DNA of 64,000 nucleotides from contig NZ_QYYG01000001.1 of NCBI RefSeq assembly GCF_003591175.1, positions 62,001-126,000 of the forward strand, read 5' to 3'. Both the position numbers and the translations under genes were made by a program. This document shows positions 9,832 through 18,999 of the stretch, in pieces. Under the pieces are notes generated by a model. That model ran no database searches. It worked only from the letters and a program-made list of their open reading frames with translations, and was not told where the DNA came from. Numbering within the stretch: the first letter of the stretch is position 1; the number at the start of each line of letters is the position of its first letter. This DNA comes from Serratia inhibens. Its GTDB lineage: Bacteria; Pseudomonadota; Gammaproteobacteria; Enterobacterales; Enterobacteriaceae.

Positions 9832-10680
9832 TTACAGAATAACCGTCCGGTTGCCGTAAACAAATACTCGCTGCGCCAACACATGATACAACGCGCGGCT
9901 GAGCGCATTTTTCTCAACGTCGCGCCCGGCACGCATCATGTCTTCAGCAGAATAAGTGTGATCAACATGAATCACGTCCTGCATGATGATCGGGCCTTCA
10001 TCCAAATTATCGTTAACGTAGTGCGCGGTAGCGCCGATGATTTTTACTCCGCGTTCGTAAGCCTGATGATAAGGCCGCGCGCCAATAAAGGCCGGCAGGA
10101 ACGAATGGTGGATATTGATCACCTGGTTCGGGTAGTGCTGAACGAATGCCGGAGTCAGCACGCGCATATATTTGGCCAGCACCACGTAATCCGGCTGATA
10201 TTGGTCGATCTGGGCCACCATTTTTTGATCGTGCTGGTCGCGTGTCAGCCCTTCATGGCTGACCAGATGGAACGGAATATCGAAGCGTTCCACCAGTGTT
10301 TGCAGTGTATCGTGGTTGCCGATCACCGCCGCAATCTCTACATCCAGGCCGCCGTAAGCGCTTTTCATCAGCAGATCGCCCAGGCAATGTGCTTCTTTGG
10401 TCACCAGCACCACAATGCGGCGACGGCCGGAGTTGTGCAGTTCGCGAATGGAACCTGTCGGCAGCGCACTGTCGAGATCGGCCAACAGCGTGGTGTCGTT
10501 GAAGATACCTTCCAGTTCGGTGCGCATAAAGAAACGCCCGGTACGGTGATCAACAAACTCATTGTTTTGAACAATATTGAGCTCATGTTTGTAGCAAATG
10601 TTGGTGATCTTGGCGATCAAGCCTTTGGCATCCGGACAAATGGTGCGCAAAACTTTTCTTTGTACATTTTGGTGTGGCAT
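9832..10680 (-). CDS. purU: formyltetrahydrofolate deformylase
   Basis: Hydrolyses 10-formyl-THF to THF and formate, balancing one-carbon pools and supplying formate for PurT. The 282-residue protein has an N-terminal ACT-like regulatory domain (VLRTICPDAKGLIAKITNICYK...) and a C-terminal formyltransferase-fold domain with NIHHSFLPAFIGARPY, containing the catalytic His, and a downstream GATAHYV...DEGPII segment. Following the tRNA-Tyr operon and before ychJ is the E. coli order. Confidence 0.98.
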   Translation of the reverse strand: MPHQNVQRKVLRTICPDAKGLIAKITNICYKHELNIVQNNEFVDHRTGRFFMRTELEGIFNDTTLLADLDSALPTGSIRELHNSGRRRIVVLVTKEAHCLGDLLMKSAYGGLDVEIAAVIGNHDTLQTLVERFDIPFHLVSHEGLTRDQHDQKMVAQIDQYQPDYVVLAKYMRVLTPAFVQHYPNQVINIHHSFLPAFIGARPYHQAYERGVKIIGATAHYVNDNLDEGPIIMQDVIHVDHTYSAEDMMRAGRDVEKNALSRALYHVLAQRVFVYGNRTVIL

Positions 10681-10742
10681 GGGAATGAGGATCCTGTCTG
10701 ATACTGAACGTCCTGTCTGTGCAGGCGAGAGTTTTTATAGTC

Positions 10743-10793
10743 TTCATCTTCAAGCTGCAGCCTTGTCGGCTGTGGCTCGAACTCTATGGGGCA
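10743..10793. repeat. imperfect palindromic intergenic repeat, short form
   Basis: CTTCAAGCTGCAGCC is followed after a short loop by a degenerate complement CTGTGGCTCGAAC. It is a short relative of the elements at 9688 and 46252, sitting between the start of purU and the end of ychJ. Confidence 0.55.
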
Positions 10794-10806
10794 CAGTGAT
10801 AATTGG

Positions 10807-11271
10807 CTAGCGCCCGCAGCACTTTTTATATTTTTTACCTGAACCACAGGGGCAAATTGCATTTCTGCCAGGCTGGGGTTTGGTTCCGTCAATATAGTAC
10901 CAGCGTTGGTCAAGCTGAAGGAAGCGCGAACGCTCATGCATCGCCTTGTGTTCGTCGCTACCGGTGTCAACGAAGCGCGCAATGAATTCTACAAACCCTT
11001 CCCCGGCATCATGACCTTCCCTTTCTTCCACTACCGTCAGGCCAAGCCATTCGGTGCCTTTGAAGCTGTCGAAAATGGACTTGCGCCATTCATCGGCGTG
11101 GCAATCGGGGTGCCAGGTGGCAATCAGATAATCAACGTTGTGTTTCACGTAGGCGGTAAAGCGCGAGCGCATTAACGTGCCTGGCGTGGGAGCGGGTCTG
11201 ACCCCGTTAATGTAGGGTTCGCAGCATGCGCTATACTCCAGACCGCCGCCGCAGGGGCATAATTCAGGCAA
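10807..11271 (-). CDS. ychJ: YchJ family protein with SEC-C motif
   Basis: A 154-residue protein with cysteine clusters at both ends: CPCGGGLEYSACC near the N-terminus and the SEC-C zinc-binding motif CPCGSGKKYKKCC at the C-terminus, like that of SecA. The middle (TLMRSRFTAYVKHNVDYLIATWHPD) is the NTF2-like DUF1186/UPF0225 core. Function is not established for the family. Position between purU and rssA matches E. coli. Confidence 0.93.
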   Translation of the reverse strand: MPELCPCGGGLEYSACCEPYINGVRPAPTPGTLMRSRFTAYVKHNVDYLIATWHPDCHADEWRKSIFDSFKGTEWLGLTVVEEREGHDAGEGFVEFIARFVDTGSDEHKAMHERSRFLQLDQRWYYIDGTKPQPGRNAICPCGSGKKYKKCCGR

Positions 11272-11418
11272 GGTGGCTCCTAAAATGGCCGGAACGCAAA
11301 AGAACGGGCCAATTATGATGAAAAGAATTTAGCGCATATGTTACCTAACATTATTCGGTCGTGACAATCTACGCTGACGGTTGGTTTGATACAATTCACC
11401 GGGCAGAGGGCAGACGTT

Positions 11419-12321
11419 ATGCGACAAATTAAAGTGGGGCTGGCATTGGGGGCGGGGGCAGCCAAAGGCTGGGCGCATATCGGCGTTATCAACGCGCTAA
11501 AGAAATTGGGCGTTGAGGTCGATATAGTAGCCGGTTGCTCGGTTGGCGCGTTAGTAGGCGCCGCATTTGCCAGCCATCGTTTGCCGGCCATGGAGACGTG
11601 GGTGCGATCGTTCAGCTATTGGGATGTCATTCGGCTGATGGATTTGTCCTGGCAGCGGGGCGGATTGTTGCGGGGTGAGCGGGTCTTCAATGCGGTGGGG
11701 CAGTTGTTGAAAATCGATGATATTGCCGAGTGCTCGCTGAAATTTGGTGCCGTAGCGACTAATCTGAGTACTGGACGGGAGCTGTGGTTGACGAAAGGGG
11801 ATATTCATCAGGCGGTGCGTGCTTCATGCAGCATGCCCGGTTTGTTGGCGCCGGTGTGGTTCGACGGTTATTGGCTGGTGGATGGCGCCGTGGTTAACCC
11901 GGTTCCCATCTCGTTAACCCGCGCGATGGGCGCCGATATCGTCATCGCCGTTGATCTGCAACATGATGCGCATTTGATGCAGCAGGATTTGTTCTCGGTT
12001 CGCCATGATGAGGAAGAGCCGAACGATCTTCCTGCCCGTAACTGGCGGGGGCGCTTGCGGGAGCGAATCGGCAAGATGACGTTGAGAAAGCCTAATTTCA
12101 CGCCAACGGCGATGGAAATCATGGGGACTTCGATACAGGTGTTGGAGAATCGTTTGAAACGCAACCGGATGGCAGGCGATCCTCCCGATGTGTTGCTCCA
12201 ACCCTATTGCCCGCAGATTTCAACGCTGGACTTTCACCGCGCCCACGAGGCGATTGAGGCTGGCCAACTGGCGGTGGAAAAACAGATCGATATGTTGTTG
12301 CCATTGATAAAAAATAAATAA
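11419..12321 (+). CDS. rssA: patatin-like phospholipase family protein RssA
   Basis: A 300-residue patatin-fold protein starting MRQIKVGLALGAGAAKGWAH. The serine hydrolase elbow is GCSVGALVG and the catalytic aspartate is in VDGAVVNP, so the Ser-Asp dyad and the oxyanion glycine stretch (GAGAAKG) are present. The cellular substrate is not known even in E. coli, where the gene is in the same order upstream of rssB. A longer frame from 11386 exists but ATG 11419 matches the family. Confidence 0.95.
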   Translation: MRQIKVGLALGAGAAKGWAHIGVINALKKLGVEVDIVAGCSVGALVGAAFASHRLPAMETWVRSFSYWDVIRLMDLSWQRGGLLRGERVFNAVGQLLKIDDIAECSLKFGAVATNLSTGRELWLTKGDIHQAVRASCSMPGLLAPVWFDGYWLVDGAVVNPVPISLTRAMGADIVIAVDLQHDAHLMQQDLFSVRHDEEEPNDLPARNWRGRLRERIGKMTLRKPNFTPTAMEIMGTSIQVLENRLKRNRMAGDPPDVLLQPYCPQISTLDFHRAHEAIEAGQLAVEKQIDMLLPLIKNK

Positions 12322-12425
12322 CTGCCGGTTCCAGGGGCGCAACGTGTGGTTGGGAAATTTTCCGGCAAGCGTAAATGACCTTTTTGAGCCACTATTACAC
12401 TATGAAAAGGGAAGAGGCTCGGCTG

Positions 12426-13442
12426 ATGTCATTACCATTCACTCACAAGCGCATTTTGATCGTCGAGGACGAACTGGTGTTTCGTTCCGTGCTTGTCGGC
12501 TATTTGAAATCGTTGGGAGCGGAGACCAGTGAAGCGACCAATGGTTTGCAGGCGCTGAGTGCAGTTGACGATGTCCATCCCGATTTAATCTTGTGCGATC
12601 TCGCCATGCCGGAAATGGGCGGGATCGAGTTTGTCGAACATCTGCGGCTTCAAGGCGTGCAAATTCCTGTGCTGGTGATTTCGGCCACGGATAAAATGGC
12701 GGATATTGCCAAAGTGTTGCGCTTGGGCGTCCAGGATGTGTTGCTAAAACCCTTGGCGGATCTCAATCGGTTGCGTGAAGCGGTATTGGGGTGTTTGTAT
12801 CCCAATATGTTTACCTCCCCGGCTCTGGAAGAAGCCGACCTGCTCAAAGATTGGGATGCGCTGAGTAAAAATCCTTCTGAAGCGGTAAAATTGCTCAAAC
12901 AACTTCAGCCGCCAGTGCAACAGACCGTAGCTCATTGTCGGATCAATTACCGGCAATTAACCACCAGCGAGAATCCGGGTTTGGTGTTGGATATAGCGGC
13001 GCTGTCGGATAAGGATCTCGCTTTCTATTGCCTGGATGTAACCCGTGCCGGCGATAATGGCGTATTGGCGGCACTGTTGCTGCGTGCTTTATTTAATGGA
13101 TTATTGCAGGATCATTTAGCTAATCAGCGTCATCGGCTGCCGCAAATGACGACATTGTTAAAGCAAGTTAATCAATTATTGCGACAAGGTAAGTTGGAAG
13201 GGCAATTCCCCCTGTTAGTCGGTTATTATCACGCCGAATATAAAAACCTGATTCTGGTCTCTGCCGGCCTGCATGCCAATGTGAATACCGGTGACAATCA
13301 AATCCAACTTAGCAACGGTGTGCCTTTGGGCATGCTGGGCGCGACCTACATGAACCAAATCAGCCAGCATTGTTCCGCCTGGCAGTGTCAGGTCTGGGGC
13401 TCCGGGGGCAGGCTACGGCTGATGCTCAGCGCTGAACAGTAA
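12426..13442 (+). CDS. rssB: two-component response regulator RssB, adaptor for RpoS degradation
   Basis: Delivers the stationary-phase sigma factor RpoS to ClpXP. The 338-residue protein has an N-terminal receiver domain (ILIVEDE; phosphoacceptor Asp58 in LILCDLAMP; Lys in VLLKPLADL) and a C-terminal degenerate PP2C-like phosphatase domain (PGLVLDIAALSDKDLAFYCLDV). ATG 12426 has a GGAAGAGG ribosome site; earlier in-frame ATGs at 12375 and 12402 extend it without homology. Follows rssA by about 100 bases as in E. coli. Confidence 0.97.
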   Translation: MSLPFTHKRILIVEDELVFRSVLVGYLKSLGAETSEATNGLQALSAVDDVHPDLILCDLAMPEMGGIEFVEHLRLQGVQIPVLVISATDKMADIAKVLRLGVQDVLLKPLADLNRLREAVLGCLYPNMFTSPALEEADLLKDWDALSKNPSEAVKLLKQLQPPVQQTVAHCRINYRQLTTSENPGLVLDIAALSDKDLAFYCLDVTRAGDNGVLAALLLRALFNGLLQDHLANQRHRLPQMTTLLKQVNQLLRQGKLEGQFPLLVGYYHAEYKNLILVSAGLHANVNTGDNQIQLSNGVPLGMLGATYMNQISQHCSAWQCQVWGSGGRLRLMLSAEQ

Positions 13443-13642
13443 GCAATTGTAAAAATGTTATTTGAAATTCAAATATTGAACCTGCTTATTTTTTATCTCA
13501 AGAAATCTGATTAGGTAATTGTCCTAAATTTTTTCTATTTGTGACCGGACTAATGCCTGGCAGACATAAGCTGGTATACTCCGAAGGTTTTTTGTGTGGC
13601 AGATGAAGCTCATAAAACGAGCGCTATTAGAGAGAGGAAATA

Positions 13643-14560
13643 ATGCCTGCTGTAAATCGTAAAGTCAGAAAAGCAGTGATCCCGGTTGCAGGCTTGGGAA
13701 CACGAATGTTGCCGGCGACAAAAGCCATCCCAAAAGAAATGTTGCCGCTGGTTGACAAGCCCTTGATCCAGTACGTGGTCAATGAATGTATTGCCGCAGG
13801 GATCAACGAGATTGTGTTGGTCACCCACTCCTCCAAGAATTCGATTGAAAACCACTTCGATACCAGTTTTGAGCTGGAAGCGATGCTGGAAAAACGAGTT
13901 AAACGTCAGTTGCTGGATGAAGTCCAATCTATCTGCCCAAAGGGCGTCACCGTGATGCAAGTGCGTCAGGGCGTAGCGAAAGGCCTTGGGCACGCCATTA
14001 TGTGCGCTTATCCGTTGGTGGGCGATGAACCGGTTGCCGTAATTTTGCCGGACGTGATCCTTGATGAGTACAGCGCCGATCTGAAAAAAGACAATTTGCA
14101 CGAAATGCTGCAGCGGTTCGAACAAACCGGTATCAGCCAGATCATGGTCGAACCTGTGCCGCAGAAAGATGTCGGTAATTATGGCGTAGCGGATTGCAAG
14201 GGTTATGAACTGCAGGCGGGTGAAAGCGCTCCGATGGTCAGCGTGGTGGAGAAACCTTCGCCAGACGAAGCGCCTTCAAATCTGGCCATTGTGGGCCGTT
14301 ATGTACTTTCTGCCGATATTTGGCCGTTGCTGGCAAAAACGCCTCCGGGCGCCGGTGGAGAGATTCAGCTTACCGATAGCATTGAAATGCTGATGCAACA
14401 AGAAACGGTAGAAGCCTATCACCTCAAAGGGGTGAGCCATGACTGCGGCAACAAGCTGGGTTACATGCAGGCTTTCGTCGAGTATGGTCTGCGCCATGCC
14501 AGCCTTGGTAAAGAATTTTCTCAGTGGTTGCAACAGTTGCTGGCCGCTGATAAGAAGTAA
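13643..14560 (+). CDS. galU: UTP-glucose-1-phosphate uridylyltransferase
   Basis: Makes UDP-glucose from UTP and glucose-1-phosphate, feeding LPS, capsule, osmoregulated glucans and trehalose. The 305-residue protein has the nucleotidyltransferase signature [19 protein letters not shown] at the N-terminus and the EKP segment ([12 protein letters not shown]). A GAGAGAGGAAATA ribosome site precedes ATG 13643. The next two genes use its product in sequence. Confidence 0.98.
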   Translation: MPAVNRKVRKAVIPVAGLGTRMLPATKAIPKEMLPLVDKPLIQYVVNECIAAGINEIVLVTHSSKNSIENHFDTSFELEAMLEKRVKRQLLDEVQSICPKGVTVMQVRQGVAKGLGHAIMCAYPLVGDEPVAVILPDVILDEYSADLKKDNLHEMLQRFEQTGISQIMVEPVPQKDVGNYGVADCKGYELQAGESAPMVSVVEKPSPDEAPSNLAIVGRYVLSADIWPLLAKTPPGAGGEIQLTDSIEMLMQQETVEAYHLKGVSHDCGNKLGYMQAFVEYGLRHASLGKEFSQWLQQLLAADKK

Positions 14561-14603
14561 TTTATTTATCTTTCGTCTTAATTTGAAAAACTAGGATTTT
14601 CCC

Positions 14604-15947
14604 ATGAAAGTAACAGTTTTTGGTATTGGCTATGTTGGCCTGGTGCAGGCTGCGGTACTGGCCGAAGTCGGTCATGACGTAATGTGTATTGATGTAGACG
14701 AGCGTAAAGTCGAAAACCTGAAAAAAGGGAATATCCCTATTTTTGAACCTGGCCTGACACCGTTGGTGCAACAGAACTTTGAAGCTGGACGTTTGCACTT
14801 CACCACCGACGCCAAAGCCGGCGTTGCACACGGTACCATTCAGTTTATTGCTGTAGGGACGCCACCAGACGAAGACGGCTCTGCCGATCTGAAATACGTG
14901 ACTGCCGTTGCGCGCACCATCGCGGAACATATGACCGATCGCAAAGTGGTGATCGATAAATCTACGGTTCCGGTCGGTACCGCAGATAAAGTCCGCCAGG
15001 TGATGGAAGAAACCCTGAAGCAACGCGGTAGCACAGTGCCTTTCGACGTGGTTTCCAATCCGGAATTCCTGAAAGAAGGCGCGGCGGTTGCGGACTGCAT
15101 GCGTCCGGAGCGTATTGTTATCGGTACCGATAACAAAGAGGTTATCGAGCCGATCCGTGAGCTTTACGAACCATTCAACCGCAATCACGATCGTATGATC
15201 ATGATGGATATCCGCAGCGCCGAGCTGACCAAATATGCCGCCAACTGCATGCTGGCGACCAAGATCAGCTTTATGAACGAAATGTCTAACCTGGCTGAAA
15301 TGTTGGGGGCGGATATTGAGAAAGTACGTCAGGGGATCGGTTCTGACTCGCGGATCGGTTATCACTTCATCTACCCTGGCTGTGGTTATGGCGGTTCCTG
15401 CTTCCCGAAAGACGTTCAAGCGCTGATCCGCACCGCGGAGCATATTGGTTACCAGCCAAAACTGTTGCAGGCGGTAGAGCAGGTTAACTATCAGCAAAAA
15501 TATAAGCTGACCAAATTTATCAAACATCACTTCGGCGAAGATCTGAAAGGCAAAACCTTCGCATTGTGGGGGCTGGCATTCAAGCCGAATACCGACGACA
15601 TGCGCGAGGCATCCAGCCGTGTGCTGATGGAGCAACTGTGGGAAGCGGGCGCTATCGTTCAGGCCTTCGATCCGGAAGCGATGAACGAAGTTCAGCGTAT
15701 CTATGGCCAGCGTGACGACCTGAAGCTGGTAGGCACCAAAGAGGCTGCGTTGCAGGGGGCTGACGCTCTGGTTATCTGTACCGAATGGCAGAACTTCCGC
15801 GCACCAGATTTCGATGTGATTAAAGGTACTCTGAAACAGCCGGTAATCTTTGATGGCCGCAACCTGTTTGATCCGGAACGTCTGGAAAGCCGTGGCTTCA
15901 CGTATTATGCAATTGGCCGTGGCGCGTCCATTCAGCCGGTTATCTAA
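14604..15947 (+). CDS. ugd: UDP-glucose 6-dehydrogenase
   Basis: Oxidises UDP-glucose twice with NAD+ to UDP-glucuronate. The 447-residue protein has an N-terminal Rossmann domain ([21 protein letters not shown]), a central dimerisation domain, and the catalytic cysteine in [15 protein letters not shown]. Longer than E. coli Ugd (388) and closer to the AglM/TuaD-type enzymes. Placed between galU and a UDP-glucuronate epimerase, so the three probably run as a UDP-galacturonate pathway. In E. coli K-12 ugd is elsewhere. Confidence 0.96.
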   Translation: MKVTVFGIGYVGLVQAAVLAEVGHDVMCIDVDERKVENLKKGNIPIFEPGLTPLVQQNFEAGRLHFTTDAKAGVAHGTIQFIAVGTPPDEDGSADLKYVTAVARTIAEHMTDRKVVIDKSTVPVGTADKVRQVMEETLKQRGSTVPFDVVSNPEFLKEGAAVADCMRPERIVIGTDNKEVIEPIRELYEPFNRNHDRMIMMDIRSAELTKYAANCMLATKISFMNEMSNLAEMLGADIEKVRQGIGSDSRIGYHFIYPGCGYGGSCFPKDVQALIRTAEHIGYQPKLLQAVEQVNYQQKYKLTKFIKHHFGEDLKGKTFALWGLAFKPNTDDMREASSRVLMEQLWEAGAIVQAFDPEAMNEVQRIYGQRDDLKLVGTKEAALQGADALVICTEWQNFRAPDFDVIKGTLKQPVIFDGRNLFDPERLESRGFTYYAIGRGASIQPVI

Positions 15948-15956
15948 GGGGTTAAC

Positions 15957-16967
15957 ATGAAATTCCTGGTTACAGGCGCTGCAGGATTTATTGGTTATCA
16001 CGTCGCTGAGCGTTTGTTGGCTGCCGGGCATCAGGTTATCGGTATCGATAACCTGAATGATTATTACGATGTAGGCCTGAAAATGGCCCGCCTTGAATTG
16101 CTTTCAGATAAATCCGACTTTCAGTTTATTAAGCTGGACCTGGCCGATCGCGAAGGCATGGCGGAGCTGTTTGCAGAGCAGAAGTTTCAACGGGTGATTC
16201 ATCTTGGTGCACAGGCGGGCGTGCGTTATTCGCTGGAAAATCCTCTGGCCTACGCGGATGCCAATCTCATTGGGCATTTAAACGTACTGGAAGGGTGTCG
16301 CCACAATAAAGTTGAGCATCTGTTATATGCCTCTTCCAGTTCGGTATACGGCCTGAACCGCAAACTGCCATTTTCGACAGAAGACTCTGTTGATCATCCG
16401 GTGTCATTGTATGCGGCCACCAAAAAAGCCAATGAGCTGATGTCGCACAGCTATTCCCATTTATATGGTATTCCGACCACAGGTCTGCGCTTCTTTACCG
16501 TATATGGCCCCTGGGGGCGCCCAGATATGGCATTGTTTAAATTTACCAAGGCCATATTGGCGGGTGAAAGTATCGATGTATATAACCACGGTGAGATGCA
16601 CCGTGACTTTACCTACATTGACGACATTGCTGAGGCTATTGTGCGGTTGCAGGCGGTTATTCCTCAGGCTGATGCGGCATGGACGGTCGAGCAGGGTTCA
16701 CCGGCGACCAGTTCTGCGCCATACCATGTCTATAATATCGGCAATAGCAGCCCGGTGAAGCTGATGGAATATATTCACGCACTGGAGCAGGCGTTAGGGA
16801 TTGAGGCGCGCAAAAATATGCTGCCGATGCAACCTGGCGACGTTTTAGATACCAGCGCCGATACCGCCGATCTTTATCGTGTCATCGGCTTCAAACCGGA
16901 AACCAGTGTTGAAGAAGGCGTGAAGCGCTTTGTTGAGTGGTATAAATCATTTTATAAAGTTCAGTAA
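15957..16967 (+). CDS. NAD-dependent epimerase, probable UDP-glucuronate 4-epimerase
   Basis: A 336-residue extended SDR enzyme with the NAD-binding motif TGAAGFIGYHV and the catalytic Tyr-x3-Lys in SLYAATKKANE. The NDYYDVGLKMARL and MALFKFTKAI segments fit UDP-glucuronate/galacturonate 4-epimerases (Cap1J/WbnF group) better than GalE. It starts nine bases after ugd with AAGGGG as the ribosome site, so the two are cotranscribed and the substrate is likely the ugd product. UDP-galacturonate would go into LPS core, O antigen or capsule. Confidence 0.88.
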   Translation: MKFLVTGAAGFIGYHVAERLLAAGHQVIGIDNLNDYYDVGLKMARLELLSDKSDFQFIKLDLADREGMAELFAEQKFQRVIHLGAQAGVRYSLENPLAYADANLIGHLNVLEGCRHNKVEHLLYASSSSVYGLNRKLPFSTEDSVDHPVSLYAATKKANELMSHSYSHLYGIPTTGLRFFTVYGPWGRPDMALFKFTKAILAGESIDVYNHGEMHRDFTYIDDIAEAIVRLQAVIPQADAAWTVEQGSPATSSAPYHVYNIGNSSPVKLMEYIHALEQALGIEARKNMLPMQPGDVLDTSADTADLYRVIGFKPETSVEEGVKRFVEWYKSFYKVQ

Positions 16968-16989
16968 TTGAACAACTGAGCAATGTTAT

Positions 16990-17012
16990 AAAGGGGCTAC
17001 GGCCCCTTTTTT
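16990..17012 (+). terminator. intrinsic terminator after galU-ugd-epimerase
   Basis: AAGGGGC / GCCCCTT stem with a four-base loop and T6 run, 23 bases after the epimerase stop. Confidence 0.85.
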
Positions 17013-17134
17013 ATGACTTGAAAAACGCCTGGCTACCCAATAGTTATCAGGGACAAGAAGAGTTAGGGGGGGATGTATCGGATATTTACCTAAAAACCAG
17101 GCGATGGGTCAGGGACGCAGAAAATACGCATAAC

Positions 17135-17161
17135 AAAAAGGCTCCTCATGGGAGCCTTTTT
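17135..17161 (-). terminator. intrinsic terminator after hns
   Basis: AAAAAGGCTCC TCAT GGAGCCTTTTT, a perfect 11-bp stem with flanking A and T tracts, just after the hns stop on the minus strand. It can act in both directions. Confidence 0.88.
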
Positions 17162-17180
17162 AACATGCAGCGAAATGCTA

Positions 17181-17588
17181 TTACAGCAGGAAATCGTCCA
17201 GAGATTTACCTTGCTCTTCGATAGCTTTCTTAATCACTGCTGGGGTACGGCCTTGGCCGGTCCAGGTTTTCAGTTCGCCGTTTTCGTCTTTATATTGGTA
17301 TTTGGCTGGACGTGCTGCACGTTTAGCTTTACCGGCAGCTTTAGTTGCAGCCATGGTTTGCAGCAGTTCATTTGGGTCAATACCGTCAGCAATCAGCATT
17401 TCACGGTATTGCTGCAATTTACGAGTGCGTTCTTCCACTTCTGCTTGAGCCTGGCTGTCTTCTTCGCGACGTTCGTTCACAACAACTTCCAGTTTTTCAA
17501 GCATCTCTTCCAGCGTTTCCAGACTGCATTCTCTTGCCTGTGCGCGTAGAGTACGGATGTTGTTCAAAATCTTTAATGCTTCGCTCAT
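17181..17588 (-). CDS. hns: nucleoid-associated protein H-NS
   Basis: Silences AT-rich, often horizontally acquired, DNA and compacts the nucleoid. The 135-residue protein has the N-terminal dimerisation coiled coil ([17 protein letters not shown]...[10 protein letters not shown]), a flexible linker rich in Ala/Lys, and the C-terminal DNA-binding domain with the AT-hook-like loop [12 protein letters not shown]. Two residues shorter than E. coli H-NS in the linker. A likely client in this window is the AT-rich gene after cysB. Confidence 0.98.
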   Translation of the reverse strand: MSEALKILNNIRTLRAQARECSLETLEEMLEKLEVVVNERREEDSQAQAEVEERTRKLQQYREMLIADGIDPNELLQTMAATKAAGKAKRAARPAKYQYKDENGELKTWTGQGRTPAVIKKAIEEQGKSLDDFLL

Positions 17589-18289
17589 TGTCCTAGTCTC
17601 AAATTATATTGGTGGGGGGGCGTCTGGATAATAATAGAGTGCTCTTTTCTTTTCTGCAATAGCCAAATTGAAAGGAGTACTCAAATTTATCTTTAAAAAA
17701 ACGATTAATCAGATCAGTCCGGCTAATATAGGTAGGGATGTTAAGTATTACAACCTCCATTTTTAAGTCAAATTTTCAACAACCGGACTATGTTTGACGG
17801 GGCTGCAAGGCATTTATGGCCAAGTTATAATTGTGTTTTATATCAATATTACGATGAATTCTGTGGGCTCAATCACGCGTTCTGGTCTGCAAACATTGTA
17901 AACAATGGGGGTATGCAGGTAAAGATAACGTCAAGAACTGTGCCTTTGCCTGTTTTATGTCATTAAAGTTTTCGGCGTCACCCTGGAGGGGGCTAATAGA
18001 TTTGAGCCTGTAACGGGGTTGCGATGGCGCTGCTGCTTCTCTCCACCAGCTTAACCATTAATGCTGAGGGTAAATCATTAGCGGTAATTAATAGTGATGG
18101 CAGGCAAAGATTATCCTGTAAATAGATGTAAAACGAGGGGAGGGTCAGAACGAAATGTTTCATTTGAAAGCCTGCTATTACCTTTGCCGGGATATTGAAC
18201 CGAGAGCATGAGCAGGCAGGCGGCTTATGGTACACTTAGCGCTTGAATCAACGTCTGAATATTTCTTATACCATTGGAGTTGCGGGCCC
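17589..18289. promoter_or_regulatory. hns-tdk divergent intergenic region (about 700 bases)
   Basis: A long AT-rich gap holding the hns promoter side (near 17600-17800) and the tdk promoter side. The E. coli hns-tdk gap is also long and used for H-NS autoregulation, which the AT-rich tracts here would allow. One open frame (see the entry at 17993) is the only coding candidate. I see no RNA gene I can name. Confidence 0.5.
17993..18163 (-). CDS. doubtful small ORF, 56 residues, between hns and tdk
   Basis: From ATG 18163 the frame reads MKHFVLTLPSFYIYLQDNL and ends QAQIY before TAG, with an AGG eight bases before the ATG. A longer version starts at 18235. The sequence shows no signal peptide or domain I recognise. 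It lies in a regulatory gap, so it may be chance; listed because it is the only plausible coding frame there. Confidence 0.2.
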   Translation of the reverse strand: MKHFVLTLPSFYIYLQDNLCLPSLLITANDLPSALMVKLVERSSSAIATPLQAQIY

Positions 18290-18874
18290 ATGGCTCAACT
18301 TTATTTTTATTATTCTGCTATGAATGCAGGAAAATCCACCGCGCTGTTACAATCTTCATATAATTATCAAGAACGTGGTATGCGCACGCTGGTGTTTACT
18401 GCCGAAATCGATCACCGTTTTGGCGTCGGTAAGGTGAGTTCGCGCATCGGGTTGTCGTCCCAGGCGCAGCTCTATAATAATGATTCCATGCTCTATACCA
18501 TGATTGCTCAGGAACATCATCAGCAGCCGGTACACTGCGTGTTACTGGATGAAAGCCAATTCCTGACGAAAGCGCAGGTTGAGCAATTGTGCGACGTGGT
18601 TGACCAACTGGATATTCCGGTGCTGTGCTATGGGCTGCGCACCGATTTCCTGGGTGAGCTGTTCATAGGCAGTCAATATTTGCTGGCCTGGGCGGATAAG
18701 CTGGTGGAGTTGAAAACCATCTGCCATTGCGGTCGCAAGGCGAATATGGTGCTAAGGCTGGATGAAAGCGGTCAGGCAATGCATGCAGGTGAACAGGTAG
18801 TGATAGGCGGTAACGAGAGCTATGTGTCCGTTTGCCGCAAACATTACAAGGAAGCCATACACGCGCCGGAGTGA
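18290..18874 (+). CDS. tdk: thymidine kinase
   Basis: Phosphorylates thymidine and deoxyuridine in the salvage pathway. Start ATG 18290 gives 194 residues beginning [16 protein letters not shown], with the P-loop AMNAGKST, the Walker B-like VLLDESQFL, and the C-terminal zinc site made of CHCGRKA and VCRKHY. An upstream in-frame start at 18227 extends into the promoter region and has no family support. Between hns and adhE as in E. coli. Confidence 0.97.
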   Translation: MAQLYFYYSAMNAGKSTALLQSSYNYQERGMRTLVFTAEIDHRFGVGKVSSRIGLSSQAQLYNNDSMLYTMIAQEHHQQPVHCVLLDESQFLTKAQVEQLCDVVDQLDIPVLCYGLRTDFLGELFIGSQYLLAWADKLVELKTICHCGRKANMVLRLDESGQAMHAGEQVVIGGNESYVSVCRKHYKEAIHAPE

Positions 18875-18953
18875 GCCTCTGGGCGGCGTAGCGCGCCATG
18901 TGGGATGTTTTGGCGCTATTGAGCTGCGAGGTCGAGTGAATGATCCCGCAGCA

Positions 18954-18982
18954 TAAAAAAAACCGCCTTTCGGCGGTTTTTT
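18954..18982. terminator. bidirectional terminator between tdk and adhE
   Basis: AACCGCC TTTC GGCGGTT with an A8 tract before and T tract after, between convergent tdk and adhE. Confidence 0.88.
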
Positions 18983-18999
18983 GTCGGCTCAATGAACCG

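Noticed and set aside
14562..16031. 489-codon open frame on the minus strand
   Set aside because: It lies opposite ugd and the epimerase start, whose products are clear family members; it is an antisense shadow with no domain.
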